Below are positions 47,439 through 54,913 of a stretch of DNA of 64,000 nt, piece by piece; positions within the stretch are counted from its first letter, which is position 1; every line of letters starts with the position of its first letter. The position numbers were made by a program, and so were the translations under genes. This DNA is from Oscillospiraceae bacterium (GTDB lineage: Bacteria > Bacillota > Clostridia > Oscillospirales > Ruminococcaceae): positions 1 to 64,000 of the forward strand of contig CACZDM010000001.1 in the NCBI GenBank assembly GCA_902779915.1, written 5' to 3'. Under the pieces are notes generated by a model. The model searched no databases. It was not told the origin of the DNA and saw only the letters and a list, made by a program, of their open reading frames with translations.

Positions 47439-49127
47439 ATGGCAGGGGTTTTAAAGCAAGCGCAGGATCAACTAAAAAATTTGTTAACTTGCGCTTTGAA
47501 TCGGGCGATGGGAAAAGGCGAGCTTGTTAAAACTTCAATTCCAGATTTTTTGGTTGAATCGCCCGATAGCTCGATTCATGGCGACTTTGCAACCAATATC
47601 GCAATGGTTGGAGCAAGGCTTTTTAAGCAATCTCCAATGCTTTTGGCCCAAAAAATTGTCGATAATCTTTCGCTGGATGGAACATATTTTCAAAAATGTG
47701 AAATTGCGCAGCCTGGATTTATAAATTTTTTCCTGGGCAAAACTTGGTTTAAAGAAGCAATTGTTTCAATTTTGAAAGAAAAAGAAAACTATGGCAGGTC
47801 GGCCTTTGGAGGCGGGGAAAAAGTTTTGGTTGAATTTGTTTCCGCTAACCCAACCGGCCCGATGCATATTGGAAATGCGCGAGGGGGAGCCGTTGGAGAT
47901 TGTCTGGCGGAGCTTTTGTCCTGGGCGGGGTATGATGTCACGCGTGAATTTTACGTCAATGACGCGGGAAATCAAATCGAAAAGTTCAAAAAAAGCCTGT
48001 CCATACGATACATGCAGCTATATTCAAAAGATGGCGAGATCTCCTTGCCCGAAGACTGCTATCAAGGCGAGGACATCATCCAAGCAGCCCAGTCCTTTGC
48101 CGCGATTCACAAAGACAAATATGTTGGCGTTTCGGAAAAAGAGCGAGCTGAGGCTCTGGTCGAATATGCCCTTCCGCTAAATGTTAAAGCCCTCAAAAAT
48201 GACCTGCTGAAGTATAGAATAGATTACGACAGTTGGTTTTTGGAGAGCAAGTTATATAAAGGCGGCAAAGTGCTAAAAATAATCGATATGCTAAAAGATA
48301 GAGGATATGTATATGAAAAAGATGGAGCTGTTTGGCTGAATTTAACTAAATCCGGAAAAGACAAAGACGAGGTTTTGGTTCGAGAAAATAAAATTCCAAC
48401 ATATTTTGCCGCAGACATCGCATATCACTATGACAAATTGGTTGGTCGAAAATTTCAAAAAGCAATCAACATTTGGGGAGCAGACCACCACGGGCATGTT
48501 GGAAGGCTCAAAGCTGCTCTGGAAATTTTGGGAGTTGATCCAAAGCGCCTGGACATTATCTTGATGCAGATGGTTCGTTTGGTTCGAGACGGGCAAACGG
48601 TTAAACTCAGCAAGCGTTCCGGAAAATCAATCACTTTAACATCTTTACTGGATGAAATTCCGGTTGATGCTGCGAGATTTTTTTTCAATATGCGCGAAGT
48701 TAATTCGCATTTTGACTTTGATTTGGATCTTGCTGTTGAACAGTCCTCCAAAAACCCCGTATACTATGTCCAATATGCCCATGCAAGAATCTGCAAAATA
48801 TTAAAAAACCTCGAAAAAATCGGCAAAAAACCCTCGCTCGACTCAAACTATCTCCTTTTAACCGAGCGCGAAGAAACTGAACTTATCAAAGCAATTTCCA
48901 AATTTCCCGATGAAATCATCGCTTCTGTCGCTTCAAGTAATCCATCTCGGTTGACCAAATTCATCATCGACGTTGCAACGCTTTTCCACAAATTCTATGG
49001 GAAATGCAAGGTTTTTGGAAGCGAGGAAGATCTACTTGGAGCAAGACTTGGCCTTTGCTTGGCGGTTAAAATAACCTTAAAAAATGCGCTCTCAATTTTG
49101 AAAATTAGTGCGCCGGAGGACATGTGA
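47439..49127 (+). CDS. argS: Arginyl-tRNA synthetase
   Basis: 562 residues, standard length. Class I signature HIGH-type motif is HIGN in NPTGPMHIGNARGGAVGD, and the KMSKS-type loop is KLSKRSG. The N-terminal tRNA-recognition domain covers about 1-110 and the anticodon-binding DALR-type domain lies after about residue 450 (QYAHARICKILKNL). It charges tRNA-Arg. Its last codons overlap the decarboxylase start by four bases, so the two are translationally coupled. Confidence 0.97.
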   Translation: MAGVLKQAQDQLKNLLTCALNRAMGKGELVKTSIPDFLVESPDSSIHGDFATNIAMVGARLFKQSPMLLAQKIVDNLSLDGTYFQKCEIAQPGFINFFLGKTWFKEAIVSILKEKENYGRSAFGGGEKVLVEFVSANPTGPMHIGNARGGAVGDCLAELLSWAGYDVTREFYVNDAGNQIEKFKKSLSIRYMQLYSKDGEISLPEDCYQGEDIIQAAQSFAAIHKDKYVGVSEKERAEALVEYALPLNVKALKNDLLKYRIDYDSWFLESKLYKGGKVLKIIDMLKDRGYVYEKDGAVWLNLTKSGKDKDEVLVRENKIPTYFAADIAYHYDKLVGRKFQKAINIWGADHHGHVGRLKAALEILGVDPKRLDIILMQMVRLVRDGQTVKLSKRSGKSITLTSLLDEIPVDAARFFFNMREVNSHFDFDLDLAVEQSSKNPVYYVQYAHARICKILKNLEKIGKKPSLDSNYLLLTEREETELIKAISKFPDEIIASVASSNPSRLTKFIIDVATLFHKFYGKCKVFGSEEDLLGARLGLCLAVKITLKNALSILKISAPEDM

Positions 49128-50440
49128 AAAAAGCCAATAATTTTAGCGCATTTATAAAAAAATATAGTTCTGATGATTTTTTACGACTGCACACTCCTGG
49201 CCACCAAGGACGCTGTCAGTTCATCAACAACATCTCCCCGCTGGATGATATCACTGAAATCTCGGGCTCAGATTCGCTATATCACTCAAGCGGGATCATT
49301 AAGGACCTGGAGGATCAAATTTCCAGGCTATATAAGTCGCAATCTTTAATATCCGCTGGGGGATCAACTTTATGTATACAAACTATGCTCGGTTTATTTC
49401 GCGGCAAAAAATTCGTCGCTATGCGCTCATCACACATATCATTCTACAACACCTGCGCCTTGCTTGGAATAAGCCCCATTTGGATTGGCCCAAGTTTTTT
49501 AGACTTTCCTCGCGAAGATCAGCTTGCCAAAGAGCTTGAAAACGCTCTAGTTTCAACCGGTGAGCCGTCAGTTGTATATATAACTTCTCCGAACTATTGT
49601 GGGGCTAGCGTGAATATTTCAAAAATTTCTCAAATTTGCAAAAAATATAACGCAATCTTAATGGTTGATAATGCACATGGAGCCCATTTGAAATTCACAC
49701 CTCAAGATATTCATCCAATCTCCCTGGGCGCGGATATTTGCTGCGACAGCTTCCACAAAACCCTGCCAACTTTAACTGGCGCCGCCGTTTTGCATTTTAA
49801 ACCTGGTTTGGTCGACAGGCATGAAGCAAAACACATTATGTCTATGTTTGGTTCAACAAGCCCGTCATATATGATAATGAGCTCAATTGCGCTGTGTGTT
49901 GATTGGCTAAAATCAGAAGCAAAGCTTAAATTTCAAAAACTGCAGCAAAAAAAAGACAGCGTTGTTAAAAATTTGCATATAAACGTTTTAAAAACCGACT
50001 GCAGCAAGCTGACAATTGACGCCCAAAACATAAAAAATGGCGCCGAACAAGTTGCTAAACTCCTGCGATCTGACAAAATAGAACCCGAATATGTTGGCTT
50101 GAGATACTTAACAATGATCTTGTCGCCGTTTTTAAGCGAAGCCGATTGGAATCGGATTGAAAGTTGTCTCAAAAAAATCCAAATTAATTTAAATAATGGC
50201 CATATTGAGGCCGCGCATTTTCCCCCTCCGAAAGTTAAAATCAGCCCAAAACAAGCATTTTGGAGCAAGTCTGAACGAATTGAAATCAAAAAATCAGCTG
50301 GGCGGATCGCTTCAAAATGTCAGTGGATTTGCCCCCCAGGCGTCCCGATAGTTGCTGCAGGCGAACTGATAACGCCCGAAATTGTTGAATTGTTGGCAAA
50401 AAATAAAATAAAATATATTGATGTTGTTAAAAATATATAA
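49124..50440 (+). CDS. PLP-dependent Orn/Lys/Arg decarboxylase family protein (YaaO-like)
   Basis: 438 residues, starting at the GTG inside the argS stop region (ATGTGA). Fold-type I PLP enzyme: LHTPGHQG near the N-terminus, SGSDSLYHSSG, the cofactor aspartate in MVDNAHGAHLKF, and the Schiff-base lysine Lys212 in SFHKTLPTLTGAA. The short form without the receiver-like wing domain fits Bacillus YaaO. It should decarboxylate a basic amino acid, giving a polyamine precursor; arginine would fit its coupling to argS, but this is inference. holB follows 19 bases on. Confidence 0.9.
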   Translation: MKKANNFSAFIKKYSSDDFLRLHTPGHQGRCQFINNISPLDDITEISGSDSLYHSSGIIKDLEDQISRLYKSQSLISAGGSTLCIQTMLGLFRGKKFVAMRSSHISFYNTCALLGISPIWIGPSFLDFPREDQLAKELENALVSTGEPSVVYITSPNYCGASVNISKISQICKKYNAILMVDNAHGAHLKFTPQDIHPISLGADICCDSFHKTLPTLTGAAVLHFKPGLVDRHEAKHIMSMFGSTSPSYMIMSSIALCVDWLKSEAKLKFQKLQQKKDSVVKNLHINVLKTDCSKLTIDAQNIKNGAEQVAKLLRSDKIEPEYVGLRYLTMILSPFLSEADWNRIESCLKKIQINLNNGHIEAAHFPPPKVKISPKQAFWSKSERIEIKKSAGRIASKCQWICPPGVPIVAAGELITPEIVELLAKNKIKYIDVVKNI

Positions 50441-50459
50441 ATAAATTTGGAGCAGCGCT

Positions 50460-51401
50460 ATGCCTTTTGAATTTTGTGGAAACGAAAATATGTTATCAAT
50501 CCTAAATAATATAATAAAATCCAGAAAATTTTCTCATTCATATTTATTTTTTGGAGACGAAGGCGTTGGAAAAAAATACATATGCCGCCAGTTTGCGCAG
50601 GGAATCCTCTGCGAAGGAGAAGACAGGCCGTGTGGGAAATGCTCCAGTTGCAGGAAAATTGCATCACAAATTCATCCCGACTATTTTGAAATAGGGGTTG
50701 ATGTCGCTGCTGGAAAGCAAGGTTTTAGCGTTGATGATGCGCGCAAATTAATCGAATCCGCGTATATCATGCCAAATGAAGGGATTTTTAAAATATTTTT
50801 GCTGAATAATGTTGAAACGCTTCTTGCTGCTTGTGCCAACACATTGCTAAAAACCCTTGAAGAACCGCCAAAACATGTCATATTTTTGTTGCTGTCAAAC
50901 AATAAATCCGGCGTTTTGAAGACTATTCTGTCCCGATGCATTCCAATCGGCGTCTATCCGGTTTCGAATGAACGTTGCTTTGATAATGTTAAACTAAAAT
51001 TTCCAAATGAAGACGAAAAAACCTTAAAATTAGCAGCCAATCTTTCAGGCGGGAGCATAGGACAGGCGATTTTTTACCTTAAAGACCCGGTTGGCCAGAA
51101 ATCAGTTTTAATTTCAAAAAAGCTGCTGGATTCATATTTTCAAAGGGATGAGCTGGGTTTTGTTCAGTCGATTGCGCCTCTTGCAGACGACCTTTCCCTA
51201 GCTTTTGCGGTTTTTAAATGCGCTTTAGCCGGGCTCAAGCTGAAAATCGATTCCGAACTCAAACTAAATAAAACGCCAAGCAAAAATTTTTGCCAAAAAC
51301 TTTTTAAGGCTTTTGGATGTTTTGAAAAAGCAGGAGAAATTCTAACCAAAAATGGGAATAAAAATTTAACTGTTTCCAGGCTTTGTGCTGAAATTTTTTG
51401 A
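50460..51401 (+). CDS. holB: DNA polymerase III delta' subunit
   Basis: 313 residues. A clamp-loader AAA+ protein with Walker A-like GDEGVGKKY, a four-cysteine zinc site (CEGEDRPCGKCSSC), the LLKTLEEPPKHVIFLLLSN sensor-1 region and SRC in the arginine-finger position (LSRCIPI). It is part of the complex that loads the sliding clamp onto DNA. It overlaps the open frame of yaaT, and the true yaaT start lies 46 bases downstream. The order decarboxylase-holB-yaaT matches Bacillus yaaO-holB-yaaT without tmk between. Confidence 0.93.
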   Translation: MPFEFCGNENMLSILNNIIKSRKFSHSYLFFGDEGVGKKYICRQFAQGILCEGEDRPCGKCSSCRKIASQIHPDYFEIGVDVAAGKQGFSVDDARKLIESAYIMPNEGIFKIFLLNNVETLLAACANTLLKTLEEPPKHVIFLLLSNNKSGVLKTILSRCIPIGVYPVSNERCFDNVKLKFPNEDEKTLKLAANLSGGSIGQAIFYLKDPVGQKSVLISKKLLDSYFQRDELGFVQSIAPLADDLSLAFAVFKCALAGLKLKIDSELKLNKTPSKNFCQKLFKAFGCFEKAGEILTKNGNKNLTVSRLCAEIF

Positions 51402-51447
51402 AAAAAATATAACTCTTTGTATTATTAAATGTTATGGAGAAGTGCAT

Positions 51448-52296
51448 ATGAAAAAAGTTGTTGGGATTCGTTTCAGAAGCCTTGATAAACATTGCTATTT
51501 TGATAGCGGCAACGAAATCTATTGTGTTGGAGACAATGTTATTTGCAAAACCATTCACGGTTTAGAGCTTGGAAAGGTCCAAGTTCCAGCCCGAATGGTT
51601 AACTGCAAAAGCAGCCTGGTTGATCCAGAATATTTTATTTTGCGAGCCGCATCTGAAGCTGACATTAAACAACATGAAAAAAATTTAAAATCAGAAGAAA
51701 GCGCAACAGAAATTTGTAAAAAGTCCATCAAAAAACACAATCTGGGCATGAATTTGATATCCACAGTTTTAACATTTGACAAAAATAAACTGATCTTTTT
51801 CTTCACAGCCAATGAAAGAGTCGATTTTCGCGCTCTTGTTAAAGAACTTGCCTCTATATTTCACACGAGAATTGAGCTTCGGCAGATTGGAAGCCGCGAT
51901 CAATCTAAAATGCTGGGCGGCCTTGGAATATGCGGAAAGTCCTTTTGCTGTTCAACATTTTTGAAAAATTTTCATCCAATTTCAATAAAAATGGCGAAAG
52001 AACAAAATTTGTCCCTGAATTCTAAAAAAATATCAGGATGTTGCGAACGTTTAATGTGCTGCTTGCAATATGAATATGATCTTTACAAAACATTAAACAA
52101 AAGCGCCCCCAAACCCGGAACAACCGTCATGACTCCCGTTGGAAAAGGCGTTGTTGTGGATGGGGACATAATCACTGAGAAATATTCGGTTAAATTAGTT
52201 GATTTATATGAATCAACACTGAGAGTGTTTAATAAAAATGATCTGAAAATTATAAATGAATCTCAAAATAAAAAATCACAAAAACATAACTCATAA
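51448..52296 (+). CDS. PSP1-domain protein YaaT (Y-complex/RicT-like)
   Basis: 282 residues from the ATG at 51448, behind ATGGAGAAG; the upstream extension overlaps holB and lacks a site. VVGIRFRSLDKHCYFDSG opens the protein, and GVRFG-like PSP1 features follow. Conserved cysteines lie in LGGLGICGKSFCCSTFL and CCERLMCCLQYE; in Bacillus such cysteines bind an Fe-S cluster. There YaaT works with YlbF and YmcA on RNase Y-dependent RNA maturation and the sporulation phosphorelay. Placement behind holB is conserved. Confidence 0.93.
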   Translation: MKKVVGIRFRSLDKHCYFDSGNEIYCVGDNVICKTIHGLELGKVQVPARMVNCKSSLVDPEYFILRAASEADIKQHEKNLKSEESATEICKKSIKKHNLGMNLISTVLTFDKNKLIFFFTANERVDFRALVKELASIFHTRIELRQIGSRDQSKMLGGLGICGKSFCCSTFLKNFHPISIKMAKEQNLSLNSKKISGCCERLMCCLQYEYDLYKTLNKSAPKPGTTVMTPVGKGVVVDGDIITEKYSVKLVDLYESTLRVFNKNDLKIINESQNKKSQKHNS

Positions 52297-52332
52297 ATAA
52301 AATCTTATTTTACTGTGTTAAAACTAAACAAA

Positions 52333-52371
52333 GAAACGCCTCAAGCTTTTCAAAAATCCTCAAGGCGTTTC
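52333..52371 (-). terminator. Terminator between yaaT and the small peptide gene
   Basis: GAAACGCCT and AGGCGTTTC form a 9-bp stem. T-rich sequence follows it on the minus strand (TTTGTTTAGTTTT), so it serves mainly the small peptide transcript. It may also stop yaaT. Confidence 0.65.
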
Positions 52372-52471
52372 GAAACACATATTACTATCCATTAAAAACC
52401 AGAGTCGACCCTTTCTAATTTAACATAAATTTCATTCACAGTTGCTAAAATTTTCAAAACAACCTCTAGTT

Positions 52472-52705
52472 TTACTTGCTTGACCTTTTTAATCTGTACA
52501 TTTTAGCAATATCAGAGTTGTAAAATTCGTCAACAGTAAGTAAATCGGCAATTCCATCGATCCAGGGATCAGTTACGCTGGCATTGGCTGCTTGAAAAGC
52601 TTCCTTAAGCTCTGCTCTGTCTTTTTCTGTCCAGCCTTTGCCAAAACCGCCCGCAACTGATTCTAGCGCCTCGTTTGACAGCTGGCTTTTTTTGTTTTCT
52701 TTCAT
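52472..52705 (-). CDS. Small peptide with double-glycine leader (bacteriocin/RiPP-like precursor)
   Basis: 77 residues from the ATG at 52705, preceded by a strong AAAGGAGG. The open frame extends upstream but that part overlaps the leader and promoter. Residues 1-20 form a leader of the known double-glycine type, ending SNEALESVAGG. The remaining 57 residues (FGKGWTEKDRAELKEAF to RLKRSSK) are helical, with two Trp and no Cys. Such leaders are cut by C39-domain ABC exporters during export of bacteriocins or signalling peptides. No exporter, modification enzyme or immunity gene lies next to it. Alternatively it is a Nif11-like peptide. It has its own consensus promoter. Confidence 0.7.
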   Translation of the reverse strand: MKENKKSQLSNEALESVAGGFGKGWTEKDRAELKEAFQAANASVTDPWIDGIADLLTVDEFYNSDIAKMYRLKRSSK

Positions 52706-52781
52706 TTTAATCGCCTCCTTTCCATTTAAAATTTTAAGTGTCAGGGGTAATATGAAATTAAACAACACAACCCCTAAATCT

Positions 52782-52810
52782 ATAATAACATAAATATAAA
52801 TAAATGTCAA
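52782..52810 (-). promoter_or_regulatory. Promoter of the double-glycine peptide gene
   Basis: Minus strand: TTGACA (52810-52805), 17 bases, TATTAT (52787-52782). In the leader an AGGGGT/ACCCCT inverted repeat (52743-52777) could form a hairpin. The promoter is nearly consensus, so expression should be strong. Confidence 0.75.
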
Positions 52811-53023
52811 TACCTAAATTAAAAAAATTTTTAAAATGATGCAGACTGGTTTTGCCACAATCATCCAACAGCTAACTCAAGTTTTGTATCCTTTCTCAAC
52901 CAAAAGAATCCTTCAGTCCGCCCAAAAAAAGATGGATATGGCATTGATCTATTTTTTTAGCTTTAGATCCTTTGTTTTAAGGAAATTAGTAATTTGTTTT
53001 CCAATCGGTAATATAATAAAAAT

Positions 53024-53053
53024 GTCCGATGACGCCCTAAGACATCACCGGAC
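53024..53053 (-). terminator. Terminator of the duplicated secreted protein gene
   Basis: Minus strand: GTCCGGTGA pairs with TCATCGGAC (one G-U), followed by ATTTTTATT. It lies 44-73 bases beyond the stop at 53097. Confidence 0.8.
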
Positions 53054-53096
53054 AAAATCCCACTGGATTCCTTTCTTTATTTGAAAAATTCACTCG

Positions 53097-53654
53097 CTAA
53101 GCCGTCGCAGGATCTTTCTTTTTCAAAAGCCTTAACTCTATATCTTGAATTTGCGCTTCGTGAGCGACTAGCTCGGGAAGCCAAACGTCAATCATGCCCT
53201 GATATGTTTTAATTATATCAACGACCTCACTGTCATTTTCAAACTTTTCAAAACATTCATCATATATTGCGTGTTTTTTACATCTCTCTATGATTAATTC
53301 GCTGTCATACGCGCTGTTGTCATAACTTCCTTTTGAAAAAACCGACAAATCTGTCTTGGGATAATATTCTTTGTTTTCCATTGCACACAAGCGCTTCTCA
53401 TGATTTTCAAACATCAAAATTAGGTCATCTATTTTGTCCTGATATTGTTTAACAATTTCAAAGGCATTAGTTTTGGTTGCGTCATCGCCAAACTGCTTTT
53501 TGTATTTTTCAAAACACTCTTGCGCCAAAGATTCGCTCGAAGTAAGCTCTTTAAAACTAAAATCATTAAGCGCTCCAACTGCTGCCGGGACGCTTGCCAA
53601 CATGGTTGCTGCAACTAAACATGCTAAGATTTTCCTACATTTAAACAATTTCAT
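53097..53654 (-). CDS. Secreted protein with two homologous helical halves
   Basis: 185 residues from the ATG at 53654, with GGGG ten bases upstream. The signal peptide (KILACLVAATMLASVPAAVG) ends near residue 27. The mature part contains two related segments: ECFEKYKKQFGDD to KQYQDKIDDLILMFENHEKR (about 47-92), and ECFEKFENDSEV to KTYQGMIDVWLPELVAHEAQ (about 135-175). This suggests duplication of a helical hairpin. No known family was recognised. It has its own promoter and terminator and lies between the small peptide and the solenoid genes. Confidence 0.75.
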   Translation of the reverse strand: MKLFKCRKILACLVAATMLASVPAAVGALNDFSFKELTSSESLAQECFEKYKKQFGDDATKTNAFEIVKQYQDKIDDLILMFENHEKRLCAMENKEYYPKTDLSVFSKGSYDNSAYDSELIIERCKKHAIYDECFEKFENDSEVVDIIKTYQGMIDVWLPELVAHEAQIQDIELRLLKKKDPATA

Positions 53655-53720
53655 AAAAATAAACCCCAATCAGTTATTTAATATATTATATAAAATTATT
53701 CAATCTATTGATATATTTAT

Positions 53721-53749
53721 ATAGTATCATATATTTATTACATTGTCAA
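53721..53749 (-). promoter_or_regulatory. Promoter of the duplicated secreted protein gene
   Basis: Minus strand: TTGACA (53749-53744), 17 bases, TACTAT (53726-53721). Confidence 0.7.
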
Positions 53750-53905
53750 GTTTTCACTTTAAATTTGTGAAAATTAAACAAAAATATTTATAAACATAAT
53801 AAACTTTTTATGCATATATATAACATATTTAAAACACAAACGCCTATTTTATGATTTTTTTCAAAATTATAACCTTCTAAACTGCAAAAAAACATATAAA
53901 TTCTC

Positions 53906-53935
53906 TTTACATATTTTGGTTAAACATGCTATAAT
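53906..53935 (+). promoter_or_regulatory. Promoter of the decayed solenoid gene
   Basis: TTTACA (53906-53911), 18 bases, TATAAT (53930-53935) with a TGC extension. The promoter is intact although the gene behind it is broken. Confidence 0.55.
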
Positions 53936-54067
53936 GTATCAGTTTCTTAAGTTTAATATGCAAACGCTTGCGCCCGCAAAAAATCGCTATATAAATTCAA
54001 ATTTATGTTTTATTACACATTCACAATTTAATCTGAGCATAATTTTAAAAAAGAGGGTTATATTTTT

Positions 54068-54510
54068 ATGTCAAAAAGAATTATGAAAAAATTTTTTGCA
54101 TCCACAATTGCAATTGCAGTCACCATGACAACATTGAGAAGAGGTTGCGCGGGCTGTTAAAGCTTTGTCGAAAAAGGAAAAGTTTTAAGGATTTAGATAA
54201 ACAAAACGTCATGAAACTGGTTGGCCTTTTGATTGAACGCGCAGATGATGACGTGTCTATTGAGCAAATAGATTGCAATAATTTTTTCTAAGATTATTGC
54301 AAAAATTAAGGTTTGCAGGTTATAGATTTGCTGGAATATTGTTCACATTCTGTTCACACCAAAGTTTGAGTTGCGGGCGCTGTTGGAAACCTTACATATC
54401 GAGTTTTTTTCAAAATCACAATAAAAAAGAAATCTTTAAGATAACGAAACTTCTAGCAACCCGCTTGATAGGTATAAGGCCCTATGGAGAAATGCTTGCG
54501 CTTTAAACAA
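54068..54510 (+). pseudogene. Decayed member of the solenoid-repeat family
   Basis: ATG 54068, behind GAGGG, starts a signal peptide (KKFFASTIAIAVTMTTL) that stops after 30 codons. The next bases in other frames read EVARAVKALSKKEKF, KDLDKQNVMKLVGLLIERAD, LQVIDLLEYCSHSVHTK, VAGAVGNLTYRVFFK and NKKEIFKITKLLATRL. These are pieces of the 41-residue repeat of the genes at 54914 and 60157 (compare VAKAVGELAYRHLL and EEIFKIIDLL), separated by stops and frameshifts. It was once a shorter family member. Confidence 0.75.
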
Positions 54511-54645
54511 CGTTGAAATTGCTTTTAAAAATAGTCTCAATATTATTCAACATTTATTATAAATGATCGTTTTATTCAAAAATATTCTAAAAATTTTATG
54601 ATGTCTTGGTGATTTTTTGATTTTTTATAAAAAATTTACAAAAAG

Positions 54646-54677
54646 TTAACATTTTGGTTGGAAATATATGTTATAAT
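54646..54677 (+). promoter_or_regulatory. TTAACA-N20-TATAAT promoter element, copy B
   Basis: TTAACA (54646-54651), 20 bases, TATAAT (54672-54677). The upstream flank AATTTACAAAAAG is nearly the same as in copy C. The distance to the ATG is 236 bases, so this transcript would have a long leader. The interval 54678-54913 holds no other clear feature except a TTGACA at 54717 without a well-placed -10 box. Confidence 0.55.
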
Positions 54678-54913
54678 CAGCCAGACATACGATTTTACAT
54701 GTAAAAACTGTAATTGACAAAGTATATTATATATTACACACAAAATTTTAATTGTTTTTAATTGTTATTGTAAAATTTACTTTAGATTTTTAACTTGACG
54801 GCTTTTTACTGCTCACAGGTTAATAGATTTATTATTTTGATTATAGATAAATAGTTAAAAAATCATATATAATTTTATGTTTTTATAAAAATATAAAGGG
54901 AGAGCATATATTT

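Noticed and set aside
52706..52810. 35-residue N-terminal extension of the double-glycine peptide
   Set aside because: It overlaps the promoter and the leader hairpin, whereas AAAGGAGG stands directly before the ATG at 52705.
52836..53084. 82-codon plus-strand frame
   Set aside because: It overlaps the terminator of the minus-strand secreted protein gene, has no ribosome binding site and no recognisable composition.
54717..54760. TTGACA as the -35 box for the solenoid gene
   Set aside because: No TATAAT-like box at 16-18 bases; the TTAACA-N20-TATAAT element upstream fits better with the other two copies.
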